Origin: an uncultured Bacteroides sp.
GTDB lineage: Bacteria > Bacteroidota > Bacteroidia > Bacteroidales > Bacteroidaceae
DNA length: 13,094 nucleotides
Assembly (NCBI RefSeq): GCF_949298305.1
Contig: NZ_CASFWU010000114.1
Span: 1 to 13,094 of the forward strand
Reading direction: 5' to 3'
Part shown: positions 5,792 to 12,056 of the stretch, in pieces
Layout of the letters: each line of letters opens with the position of its first letter
Position numbering within the stretch: position 1 is the first letter of the stretch
Translations under genes and position numbers: made by a program
The notes under the pieces: model-generated
Told to the model about the DNA's origin: nothing
Seen by the model: the letters and a program-made list of their open reading frames with translations, nothing else
The model's database searches: none

Positions 5792-6730
5792 TCACCGCAA
5801 CATCACCACGCGGCGCAGGATGAGTTTCTTGTACTGCCGCTTCATGTCGTCCGGCAGGAAGGAGTGGTCTATCAGCTCGAACCACTTGGGCAGGGCGCGG
5901 CTGAAGCGGCGCGAGAGGTTCTCGATGACTTTCTCGTCCACCCCCGAAGCCGTAATGGCCTTGTAGAAGTCGGCCTTGCGCAAGCGGTTCTTCTTCCCGT
6001 TGAGGGTGAGTGCCAGCTCCTCGGTGTCCTCGGGCATCACGAGGGTGGTGGACAGCATGTCATAGGCCGGCGTGAGCGTATATCGGCCCATGAGGTTGTA
6101 GAGCGAGAAGTTCTTGAGATGCATGTCGGCATTGCCCGTTATCCAGCAGAACACCACCACTTCCCAGAAGTTGATGACATCCAGCTGCGGGGCGGACGAG
6201 TAGCGGCGGATGAGTTTGGCTATCTGTTCGTAGGAGCCCTTGTACTTGTACTCCGTCAGCCGCTCGGACAGCTGGCACATGTCCTCCATGGCCACTTTGC
6301 GCCCGTCGGGCAAGCGGTCGATGCGGCGGGTGATGTAGCACAGCTCGCCGTCGCTGAAGCGTATCAGGCTATGGGGCACCACGCTGATTTTGGCCGCCTC
6401 GGCCAGGTGCATGGTGACATCCTCCAGCTCGGGCAGGGCACGGTAGGACTGCGTCTGCGGCTTCAGGATGAAGCGCCCCCACAGGCCCACGATGGTGAAG
6501 CGGTCGGGCTCGTTGCGTCCGCCGCGGTTAATGTCGAGCGAAAGCTTGGCCTGCACGCCGGTGAGGGTCGTCTGGCTGCGCACCACCTCGCGGGCCAGGT
6601 CGCCCAACTGGCTGCGCACGTAGGGCAGCTCGGGAGCCGTGCGGACTCCGAAGAATTTGCGGGCACAGGCCGGATGAAAGTCCTTCATCCCCTCGTCCAG
6701 TTCCTTGTAGCAATATAGGCAACGGTTCAT
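5792..6730 (-). CDS. hipT: HipT-like (short HipA) serine/threonine kinase toxin
   Basis: 312 aa HipA-like kinase lacking the usual fused N-terminal subdomain, which is encoded separately upstream. The N-terminus has a CxxC-H-C cluster (Cys4, Cys7, His19, Cys22), a possible zinc site. Then come the Gly-rich loop SQTTLTGVQAKLSL (52-65), the ATP-site FILKP (87-91), ITRRIDR (133-139) and EDMCQLS (149-155). The catalytic GNADMHLKNFS (199-209) has Asp202 as predicted base, and the metal site AYDMLS (222-227) has Asp224. All key kinase residues look intact. E. coli O127:H6 HipT phosphorylates tryptophanyl-tRNA synthetase and arrests growth; the target here is unknown. The ATG overlaps the hipS stop (ATGA at 6730-6727, minus strand). 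Its 3' end faces purC. It is a shared Bacteroidetes type often annotated simply as a HipA-domain protein. Confidence 0.92.
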   Translation of the reverse strand: MNRCLYCYKELDEGMKDFHPACARKFFGVRTAPELPYVRSQLGDLAREVVRSQTTLTGVQAKLSLDINRGGRNEPDRFTIVGLWGRFILKPQTQSYRALPELEDVTMHLAEAAKISVVPHSLIRFSDGELCYITRRIDRLPDGRKVAMEDMCQLSERLTEYKYKGSYEQIAKLIRRYSSAPQLDVINFWEVVVFCWITGNADMHLKNFSLYNLMGRYTLTPAYDMLSTTLVMPEDTEELALTLNGKKNRLRKADFYKAITASGVDEKVIENLSRRFSRALPKWFELIDHSFLPDDMKRQYKKLILRRVVMLR

Positions 6731-7065
6731 GGCTTATCCTCCTCTGTTTCGTCGTCGGGTATCACGCTGACGGCACCGATGCAGTCCTTGCAGCAGGCCA
6801 GCAGGAGCGACATGCGGTCGCGCTGGTTGATTTTCCAGCTCCGTTCGGCAATGTCCAGCAGCCAGCCCTCGGGTATCAGCCCGTCGAAGAAGGGGAAGAG
6901 CACCGTGTCGCGATAGGGCTTCGCAGCCAGAGGCAGCGTCAGGCTGACCGCCGCCGCGTCGGGCTGTGCCAGGTAGGCGTCGTCGTAGGTAAAGGTGAAG
7001 CCGTCCTCGTCCTCCACCAGCCGGCCTGCCAGCCGGTCGTGCAGATATACCTTGGCCCGCTTCAT
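6727..7065 (-). CDS. hipS: HipS-like antitoxin (separate HipA N-terminal subdomain)
   Basis: 112 aa, corresponding to the N-terminal subdomain of HipA (Couple_hipA type). It opens MKRAKVYLHDRLAGRLVED, then has the typical SLTLPL (41-46), FPFFDGLIPEGWLLD (57-71) and a last block with RDRMSLLLACCKDCIGAVSV (82-101). In the E. coli HipBST system the matching small protein, HipS, is the actual antitoxin of HipT. The same role is inferred from the split-gene layout. Start and stop each overlap the neighbours by ATGA (7065-7062 with hipB, 6730-6727 with hipT), which would keep production of the three proteins linked. The acidic end DDETEEDKP is a short disordered tail. Cytoplasmic. Confidence 0.9.
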   Translation of the reverse strand: MKRAKVYLHDRLAGRLVEDEDGFTFTYDDAYLAQPDAAAVSLTLPLAAKPYRDTVLFPFFDGLIPEGWLLDIAERSWKINQRDRMSLLLACCKDCIGAVSVIPDDETEEDKP

Positions 7066-7289
7066 GACCTACCCTCCCCTGCCTTTCCGTCCAGCTCCAC
7101 CGGCCCCACCTGGCGGCCGAAGAGGCTGAGCACCTGGTTCACCTTGTCCATCCGCAGGGTCTGCTTGCCCTGCTCCAGGTCGCGTACAAAGCGCAACCCC
7201 ACCCCCGACTTGTCGGCCAGGTCCACCTGGGTCAGTCCGAACTGCCGGCGCATCTCCTTTACAAAGTCTGCAATCACTGTATATGCCAT
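7062..7289 (-). CDS. hipB: HipB-like helix-turn-helix repressor/antitoxin
   Basis: 75 aa, a single XRE-type helix-turn-helix domain of the HipB/y4mF class. The fold spans about residues 5-65, with FGLTQVDLADKSGVGLRFVR (17-36) as the helix-turn-helix, DLEQGKQTLRMDKV (37-50) and LSLFGRQVGPVEL (53-65). It is the first gene of the three-gene minus-strand operon and ends in an ATGA overlap with hipS. The predicted transcript start is about 14 bases upstream of its ATG and lies within operator O1. Family knowledge (E. coli HipB) supports a dimer that binds palindromes and represses its own operon. The three palindromes upstream fit this. The upstream gap to menG is shared and divergent. Confidence 0.92.
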   Translation of the reverse strand: MAYTVIADFVKEMRRQFGLTQVDLADKSGVGLRFVRDLEQGKQTLRMDKVNQVLSLFGRQVGPVELDGKAGEGRS

Positions 7290-7292
7290 AGT

Positions 7293-7312
7293 TTATACCC
7301 TTTCGGGTACAA
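7293..7312. promoter_or_regulatory. hip operator O1 (TTATACC-N6-GGTACAA)
   Basis: Palindrome with 7-base arms and one mismatch (C for T in the right arm); the core TACCC-TTTC-GGGTA is perfect. It overlaps the end of the -7 box and the predicted transcript start of hipB, a position suited to repression. Related in style to the E. coli HipB sites TATCC-N8-GGATA. Confidence 0.8.
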
Positions 7313-7317
7313 ATATA
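7310..7317 (-). promoter_or_regulatory. Bacteroides-type -7 box (TATATTTG) of the hip operon
   Basis: On the minus strand this reads TATATTTG, an exact TAnnTTTG match, 20 bases before the hipB ATG. The -33 region, about 19 bases further upstream, falls inside operator O2, although no good TTTG box is seen there. The resulting leader is only about 14 bases. Confidence 0.65.
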
Positions 7318-7334
7318 GCAAAACATCGGATAGA

Positions 7335-7354
7335 TTATACCTTTTAGGGTATAA
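7335..7354. promoter_or_regulatory. hip operator O2 (TTATACC-N6-GGTATAA, perfect)
   Basis: A perfect 7-base-arm palindrome. Its centre is 42 bp from that of O1 and it covers the place where the -33 element of the hip promoter should lie. Binding here would block RNA polymerase. Confidence 0.82.
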
Positions 7355-7375
7355 ATTGCCGATAGCCATGAAAGA

Positions 7376-7395
7376 TTATACCCACACGGGTATAG
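7376..7395. promoter_or_regulatory. hip operator O3 (TTATACC-N6-GGTATAG)
   Basis: Third copy of the palindrome, with one mismatch at the last base. Its centre is 41 bp from that of O2, so all three sites lie on nearly the same face of the helix. It is upstream of both the hip promoter and the menG promoter (-7 box at 7464), so it may assist cooperative binding or also influence menG. Confidence 0.78.
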
Positions 7396-7463
7396 TAAGA
7401 AGCTAAAGGCGTGCATAAACAGGAATTTATACGACAAACAGTACACCGAACTACATATTTTTC

Positions 7464-7471
7464 TAACTTTG
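7464..7471 (+). promoter_or_regulatory. Bacteroides-type -7 box (TAACTTTG) for menG-aroE
   Basis: Exact TAnnTTTG match 21 bases before the menG ATG, identical to the box before phoH. It likely drives menG, aroE and the hydrolase. No clear -33 box is visible. It argues against the in-frame TTG start at 7469, which overlaps this box. Confidence 0.65.
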
Positions 7472-7492
7472 CGCAAAAGAATATACCAACAG

Positions 7493-8230
7493 ATGGATTA
7501 CCCACAGGAAAAAGTAATGCCTTACGGCAAGGAAGGAAAGAAGAGCGAACAGGTGGAGCAAATGTTCGACCACATCGCTCCCACCTACGACCAGTTGAAC
7601 CATACCCTCTCGCTGGGCATCGACCGCAACTGGCGCCGGAAAGCCATTCATACGCTCCGGCCTTACCATCCGCAACAAATGCTGGACATCGCCACCGGCA
7701 CCGGCGACTTTGCCATACTGGCCTGCCGCGAACTGCAGCCGCAATCGCTCATAGGCGCCGACATCTCGGAAGGGATGATGAACGTCGGACGCGAGAAGGT
7801 GCGCCAGGCAGGGCTGGCCGACCGCATCTCCTTCGCCCGCGAGGACTGCACGGCCCTCAGCTTTGCCGACTCCACCTTCGATGCGCTGACCGTGGCCTTC
7901 GGCATCCGCAATTTCGAGCACCTGGACATTGCCCTCGGCGAAATGTGCCGTGTGCTCCGCCCCGGAGGCCACCTGGTCATCCTTGAGCTCTCCACCCCCG
8001 ACCGCTTCCCCATGAAGCAGTTGTTTGCCCTCTACTCCAAGATAGTGATGCCCCTCATCGGCAAACTCATATCCAAAGATAACAGCGCCTACACCTACCT
8101 GCCCGAAAGCATCCGCGCCTTCCCCCAAGGCGAAGTGATGCAGCAGGCCATCCGCAATGCCGGCTTCAGCCAGGTTTACTTCAAGCGGCTGACGTTCGGC
8201 ATCTGTACCCTTTATGTTGCAACCAAATAA
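7493..8230 (+). CDS. menG: Demethylmenaquinone methyltransferase (MenG/UbiE)
   Basis: 245 aa class-I SAM methyltransferase of the UbiE/MenG family. The motifs are MFDHIAPTYDQLNHTLSLGI (24-43), the SAM loop LDIATGTGDFA (64-74), GADISEGM (88-95), AFGIRNF (135-141), RVLRPGGHL (153-161) and the C-terminal YLPESIRAFP (202-211). It methylates demethylmenaquinone in the last step of menaquinone synthesis. Bacteroides use menaquinone and not ubiquinone, so menG is the better symbol than ubiE. Cytoplasmic or peripheral at the inner membrane. The ATG at 7493 gives the usual MxYPQE N-terminus. It is followed by aroE after 14 bases, so the two are probably co-transcribed. Confidence 0.96.
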   Translation: MDYPQEKVMPYGKEGKKSEQVEQMFDHIAPTYDQLNHTLSLGIDRNWRRKAIHTLRPYHPQQMLDIATGTGDFAILACRELQPQSLIGADISEGMMNVGREKVRQAGLADRISFAREDCTALSFADSTFDALTVAFGIRNFEHLDIALGEMCRVLRPGGHLVILELSTPDRFPMKQLFALYSKIVMPLIGKLISKDNSAYTYLPESIRAFPQGEVMQQAIRNAGFSQVYFKRLTFGICTLYVATK

Positions 8231-8244
8231 TTAAACAGACGATT

Positions 8245-8991
8245 ATGGACAAATACGGTTTAATAGGCTATCCGCTGAAGCACTCGTTCTCCATCGGATA
8301 CTTCAACGAGAAATTCCAGTCGGAGAATATCGACGCCGAATACGTGAACTTCGAAATCCCACGCATCGAGGACTTCATGGAAGTGATTGAGGAGAACCCC
8401 AACCTGTGCGGACTGAACGTCACCATCCCCTATAAAGAAAAGGTAATCCCCTACCTGGACGAACTGAACAAGGACACCGCCAAGATAGGCGCGGTGAACG
8501 TCATCAAGATTATCCGCCAGCCCAAGGGGAAGGTGAAGCTCGTGGGCTACAACTCAGACATCATCGGCTTCACGCAGTCCATCGAACCCCTGCTGCAGCC
8601 CCACCACACCAAGGCCCTCATCCTGGGCACGGGCGGCGCGTCGAAGGCCGTCTTCCACGGCCTGGCCAACCTGGGCATAGAGAGCACCTTCGTGTCGCGC
8701 ACCAAAAAGAACGACGAGGTGCTGACCTACGGCGAACTCACGCCCGAAGTGATGGAAGCACATACCATCATCGTGAACACCACGCCGCTGGGCATGTATC
8801 CCAAGGTGGACTACTGCCCCGACATCCCCTACCAGCTCCTGACACCAAACCATCTGCTCTACGATTTGTTATACAATCCGAACGAAACCCTCTTCATGAA
8901 GAAGGGCGCAGAGCAGGGAGCCACCGTGAAGAACGGCCTGGAGATGCTGCTGCTCCAGGCCTTTGCCGCATGGGAGATCTGGAACAAATAA
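8245..8991 (+). CDS. aroE: Shikimate dehydrogenase
   Basis: 248 aa, NADP-dependent reduction of 3-dehydroshikimate to shikimate in aromatic amino-acid synthesis. Shikimate-binding Ser14 and Ser16 lie in KHSFS (12-16). The catalytic Lys64 is in NVTIPYKEKV (58-67) and its partner Asp105 in GYNSDIIG (101-108). The nucleotide loop LGTGGASKAV (127-136) follows, and NTTPLGMYP and a late GLEMLLLQAFAAWEIW segment complete the family pattern. It is slightly shorter than E. coli AroE (272 aa), as is common in Bacteroidetes. Cytoplasmic. It lies 14 bases after menG and 7 bases before the hydrolase, which indicates an operon. Confidence 0.96.
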   Translation: MDKYGLIGYPLKHSFSIGYFNEKFQSENIDAEYVNFEIPRIEDFMEVIEENPNLCGLNVTIPYKEKVIPYLDELNKDTAKIGAVNVIKIIRQPKGKVKLVGYNSDIIGFTQSIEPLLQPHHTKALILGTGGASKAVFHGLANLGIESTFVSRTKKNDEVLTYGELTPEVMEAHTIIVNTTPLGMYPKVDYCPDIPYQLLTPNHLLYDLLYNPNETLFMKKGAEQGATVKNGLEMLLLQAFAAWEIWNK

Positions 8992-8998
8992 ACAAGGA

Positions 8999-9967
8999 AT
9001 GAAGAAAACCGTCAAATACAGCCTTATAGCCGTCATGGCTGTGGCCGCAATCCTGCTGTGCGCAGGCTATTACATGCTGGGCTACGCATTAAAGCCCGCC
9101 GAACTGGTCAACCGCAGCCGCGACATCGAAGGCTCGCTGAAGTACATGGCCGAGACCTACCCCGATGTGGGCCGCTGGATGGACAGCCTGCAGACAGCAG
9201 GCGCCCTGCACGAACTCTACATCGAGAACGATGAGGGCACCCGCCTGCACGCCCTCTACGTCCCCGCCGCCGACAGCACCCGCCGCACGGCGGTCATCGT
9301 CCACGGCTACACGGACAACTCCATCCGCATGATGATGATCGGCTACCTGTACAGCCGCCGGCTGGGCTACAACATCCTCCTGCCCGACCTCTACGGACAC
9401 GGGATGAGCGAAGGCACCGAGGTACAGATGGGCTGGAAAGACCGCCTCGACGTGCTGCGCTGGACGGAGGAGGCCAACCACCTCTTCGGCGGAAACACGC
9501 AGATGGTGGTACACGGCATCTCGATGGGCGCCGCCACCACCATGATGGTGTCCGGCGAGGTGGAGCACGGCAGCCACCAGCAGCCCTTCGTCAAGTGTTT
9601 TGTGGAAGACTGCGGCTACACCAGCGCCTGGGACGAGTTCCGCGGTGAGCTGAAGAACCAGTTCCACCTGCCCGCCTTCCCCCTGCTACACGTGGCCAGC
9701 GCCCTCTGCCGCTGGGAGTACGGCTGGGCCTTTGCCGAAGCCTCCGCCCTGGAGCAGGTCAGGAAATGCACCCTGCCCATGCTCTTCATCCACGGCGATG
9801 CCGACACCTTTGTGCCCACCTGGATGGTCTACCCCCTCTACGAAGCCAAGCCCCAACCCAAGGAGCTCTGGATAGTGCCCGGAGCCGAACACGCCGTGGC
9901 CTACAAGGAGAACCCCGAGGAGTACACCGCCCGCGTAGGCGGCTTTGTAAGCAAGTATATACACTAA
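8999..9967 (+). CDS. Membrane-anchored alpha/beta hydrolase
   Basis: 322 aa serine hydrolase-type protein (COG1073-like). A single N-terminal hydrophobic segment (about 7-29) preceded by Lys residues anchors it to the inner membrane or acts as an uncleaved signal. The probable catalytic domain is periplasmic. The oxyanion strand VIVHGYTDN is at 99-107, and PDLYGHGMSEG at 129-139. The nucleophile elbow GISMGA gives Ser175, HGDADTFVP gives the likely acid Asp269, and PGAEHAVAY gives His298, so the triad looks complete. The substrate is unknown; such proteins include esterases and acyl-transfer enzymes. I chose the ATG at 8999, 7 bases after aroE and directly behind AAGGA, one of the few ribosome-binding-like sites here. 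An in-frame start at 8963 would overlap aroE. The co-transcription with aroE is probably just convenience. Confidence 0.88.
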   Translation: MKKTVKYSLIAVMAVAAILLCAGYYMLGYALKPAELVNRSRDIEGSLKYMAETYPDVGRWMDSLQTAGALHELYIENDEGTRLHALYVPAADSTRRTAVIVHGYTDNSIRMMMIGYLYSRRLGYNILLPDLYGHGMSEGTEVQMGWKDRLDVLRWTEEANHLFGGNTQMVVHGISMGAATTMMVSGEVEHGSHQQPFVKCFVEDCGYTSAWDEFRGELKNQFHLPAFPLLHVASALCRWEYGWAFAEASALEQVRKCTLPMLFIHGDADTFVPTWMVYPLYEAKPQPKELWIVPGAEHAVAYKENPEEYTARVGGFVSKYIH

Positions 9968-10005
9968 ATACCCATTCCTTCTACCACTAATTTTCTACAA
10001 CCCAA

Positions 10006-10036
10006 TTGGCAATCTACCCAATTTGTCCTATCTTCG
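10006..10036 (+). promoter_or_regulatory. Candidate promoter of the TPM gene and lemA (TTGG-N19-TATCTTCG)
   Basis: TTGG at 10006-10009 and TATCTTCG at 10029-10036 are 19 bases apart, the spacing of Bacteroidetes -33/-7 boxes. Each box deviates by one base from TTTG and TAnnTTTG. A near-perfect direct repeat, CCCAATTGG (10001-10009) and CCCAATTTG (10017-10025), overlaps the -33 box and the spacer and could be a regulator site. Confidence 0.5.
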
Positions 10037-10077
10037 CGGCAAATAGTTGACTTTTCTCTGACAAACCGACTACCGAC

Positions 10078-10983
10078 ATGAAAACCTACCTGCTCATCCC
10101 CCTGCTCTTGTGCCTGCTGCTACCCCTGCGGGCACAAAAGGCATATACACCCGACAACCTGCCTAAAGTGCACTTGCAGGACAAGACACGCTACGTCACC
10201 GACCCCGACGGCATACTCACCCCCGAGGCACGGACCAACATGGACCGCATGCTCTACCGGCTGGAGCAGCAGACGGGCATACAGACCGTAGTGGCCGTAG
10301 TGGCCAGCATCGGCGAGGCGGACTGCTTCGACTTCTGCCACGAACTGCTCAACTCGTGGGGCGTGGGCCAGAAGGGGAAGGACAACGGACTGGTCATCCT
10401 GCTCGTCACCGACCAGCGCTGCATCCAGTTCTATACCGGCTACGGCCTGGAGGGCGTCCTGCCCGACGCCATCTGCAAACGCATCCAGACGCGTGACATG
10501 ATACCCTACCTGAAGGACGGACGCTGGAGCGAAGGCATGGAGGCCGGCGTGCGCGCCGCCTGTGCCCGCCTGGACGGCTCGATGTCCAACGACGCTCCGG
10601 ACGACGAAGGAGACGACGGCGTGGCCAGCGTCCTCATGGCCCTCTTCGGCCTCGTGGCGATAGGCATCCTGCTGGCCGTGCTGGCCATGCACCACGCCAG
10701 CAAGTGTCCCCACTGCGGCAAGCACAAGCTGCAGCGCAGCTCGACCCACCTCGTGGCCCGACGCAACGGGGTCAGGACGGAAGACGTCACCTACACCTGC
10801 CGCAACTGCGGGCACCAGGTGGTGCGACGCCAGCAGTCCTACGACGAGAACTACCGCGGACGCGGCGGTGGAGGCGGCGGACCCGTCATCTTCGGCAGCG
10901 GAGGCGGCTTTGGCGGAGGATTCGGCGGAGGCAGCTTCGGCGGCGGAATGGGCGGCGGAGGAGGCGCAGGCTCGCGCTTCTGA
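10078..10983 (+). CDS. TPM-domain membrane protein with zinc ribbon and Gly-rich tail
   Basis: 301 aa. A signal peptide covers about residues 1-20 (hydrophobic LLIPLLLCLLLPLRA then Q). The TPM fold (about 38-165) includes RYVTDPDGILTPEAR (38-52), the GVGQKGKDNGLVILLV strand (95-110), FYTGYGLEGVLPD (118-130) and GRWSEGMEAGVRAACARL (148-165). TPM proteins such as the plant TLP18.3 and bacterial YgcG group are linked to membrane-protein quality control, and some have phosphatase activity. A membrane helix follows at about 183-204, then a cytoplasmic-looking zinc ribbon with CPHC (210-213) and CRNC (241-244). The last 40 residues are nearly pure Gly with Phe and Ser. lemA follows after 58 bases, a pairing common in Bacteroidetes. 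The exact job is not known. Confidence 0.9.
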   Translation: MKTYLLIPLLLCLLLPLRAQKAYTPDNLPKVHLQDKTRYVTDPDGILTPEARTNMDRMLYRLEQQTGIQTVVAVVASIGEADCFDFCHELLNSWGVGQKGKDNGLVILLVTDQRCIQFYTGYGLEGVLPDAICKRIQTRDMIPYLKDGRWSEGMEAGVRAACARLDGSMSNDAPDDEGDDGVASVLMALFGLVAIGILLAVLAMHHASKCPHCGKHKLQRSSTHLVARRNGVRTEDVTYTCRNCGHQVVRRQQSYDENYRGRGGGGGGPVIFGSGGGFGGGFGGGSFGGGMGGGGGAGSRF

Positions 10984-11041
10984 CACGGCCGCCACACCCC
11001 AAGACAGTAAACATTATCAATCCTAATAATCACAGAACGAC

Positions 11042-11623
11042 ATGAAGAAAGGAACCATCATCATCGTGGCCATCGTGGCCATCATCGCCATCTGGGCCGT
11101 CAGCGGCTACAACAGCCTCGTCAACATGGACGAGAACGTCAGCAACCAGTGGGCCAACGTAGAGACGCAGTACCAGCGCCGGGCCGACCTCATCCCCAAT
11201 CTGGTGAACACCGTCAAGGGATATGCCGCCCACGAAAAGGAGACGCTGGAAGGCGTCATCGCCGCCCGCAGCCAGGCCACCCAAATCAAGGTAGACCCCA
11301 CGGACCTGACGCCCGAGAAGCTGGCCGAATATCAGAAGGCACAAGGGCAGCTGGCCACCGCGCTGGGCCGCCTGCTGGCCATCACCGAAAACTACCCCGA
11401 CCTGAAGGCCAACCAGAACTTCCTGGAGCTGCAAGCCCAGCTCGAGGGCACGGAGAACCGCATCAACGTGGCCCGCAAGAACTTCAACGACGCGGCCAAG
11501 GCCTACAACACCGCCATCCGCCGCTTCCCCAAGAACATGCTGGCCGGCATGTTCGGTTTTGACAAGCGTGCCTACTTCGAGGCAGCCGAGGGGGCCGAGC
11601 AGGCACCGCAGGTGCAGTTCTAA
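11042..11623 (+). CDS. lemA: LemA family membrane protein
   Basis: 193 aa. A single N-terminal membrane helix (about 5-21, Ile/Val/Ala rich) is followed by the conserved helical LemA domain. Its signature motifs are NVETQYQRRADLIPNLVNTV (39-58) and the late block TENRINVARKNFNDAAKAYN (136-155), then RRFPKNMLAGMFGF (159-172). The family adopts a bundle-like fold with the N-terminus in the membrane; the function is unknown, but it often neighbours TPM-domain or HtpX-type genes, as here. The start ATG is the first in frame and has no rival. A terminator hairpin lies 28 bases past the stop. Confidence 0.95.
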   Translation: MKKGTIIIVAIVAIIAIWAVSGYNSLVNMDENVSNQWANVETQYQRRADLIPNLVNTVKGYAAHEKETLEGVIAARSQATQIKVDPTDLTPEKLAEYQKAQGQLATALGRLLAITENYPDLKANQNFLELQAQLEGTENRINVARKNFNDAAKAYNTAIRRFPKNMLAGMFGFDKRAYFEAAEGAEQAPQVQF

Positions 11624-11651
11624 GTTTCTACTGCCCTCTGACACACAAATG

Positions 11652-11690
11652 ACCGGCCTCCTTGCACACCACTGCAAGTGCCGGTTTTAT
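11652..11690 (+). terminator. Intrinsic terminator after lemA
   Basis: The stem ACCGGC (11652-11657) / GCCGGT (11680-11685) continues, after a small bulge, as CTTGCA (11661-11666) / TGCAAG (11673-11678) with a 6-base loop. It is followed by TTTATT. It fits the end of the TPM-lemA transcript. Confidence 0.75.
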
Positions 11691-11698
11691 TGTATGCA

Positions 11699-11832
11699 GG
11701 CTGCAGAGTTTCTGTACACAGGCTGCACTGTCGCTGCACACAGGCTACAGAGCTACTGCACGCAGGTTACAGTGTTACTGCAAACAGGCTTACAGTACCG
11801 CTGCAAGCAAGGATACAGTGACGCTGCAACCT
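11699..11832. repeat. Six-unit degenerate 22-bp tandem array
   Basis: Units start at 11699, 11721, 11743, 11765, 11787 and 11811, of 22, 22, 22, 22, 24 and 22 bases. The approximate consensus is GGCTACAGTGCTACTGCAAA-CA. Because 22 is not divisible by three and the units drift, this is not a protein repeat. There are no spacers, so it is not CRISPR. It begins 13 bases beyond the lemA terminator stem. It has the same period as the array at 5635-5722. Confidence 0.8.
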
Positions 11833-11840
11833 CGTTGCAG
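11824..11840. repeat. Short hairpin closing the 22-bp array
   Basis: CTGCAAC (11824-11830), a 3-base loop, then GTTGCAG (11834-11840), a perfect 7-bp stem. It overlaps the last array unit. There is no T-run, so it may just be a by-product of the repeat. Confidence 0.55.
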
Positions 11841-12017
11841 TAAATGACTCACAAGCGAGGCGGGAGAACCGTCCCTGCATTTCACTTCATACCATCCCAT
11901 TTCTCACGAATCCCTCCGACAATCATTCCCCCGCCATAAGGAGCAAAGATTCCTGCTGTACCAAAGAAGAAATAGGAAAATGCCAGCCACACAGTAGGCC
12001 GTCTGCCAAATAATTGC
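11841..12017. other. Intergenic stretch with no recognised element
   Basis: From the array to the purM promoter I see no gene or repeat. Reading frames crossing it on the minus strand continue antisense into purM and are not credible. It becomes AT-richer towards the promoter. Confidence 0.6.
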
Positions 12018-12025
12018 TACTTTTG
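12018..12025 (+). promoter_or_regulatory. Bacteroides-type -7 box (TACTTTTG) for purM
   Basis: Exact TAnnTTTG match 31 bases before the purM ATG in an AT-rich stretch, so transcription should begin near 12031-12033. A -33 box is not obvious. No PurR-like operator could be recognised. Confidence 0.6.
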
Positions 12026-12056
12026 CATATTCAATTGAACAAAAACTTATTATCTC

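Noticed and set aside
5543..6718. Long plus-strand open frame across the 22-bp array and hipT
   Set aside because: It is antisense to hipT, has no known motif, and its length reflects GC-rich codon bias; hipT has clear kinase motifs in its own frame.
7427..7432. Fourth hip operator half-site (TTATAC)
   Set aside because: It is not at the expected place for a full palindrome continuing the 41-42-bp spacing, and no second arm is found.
7469..7492. Earlier TTG start for menG
   Set aside because: It overlaps the predicted -7 box, so it would lie upstream of the transcript start.
11559..11843. Small open frame across the second 22-bp array
   Set aside because: The repeat period of 22 is not divisible by three, so the peptide is not itself repetitive; no start context or family features.
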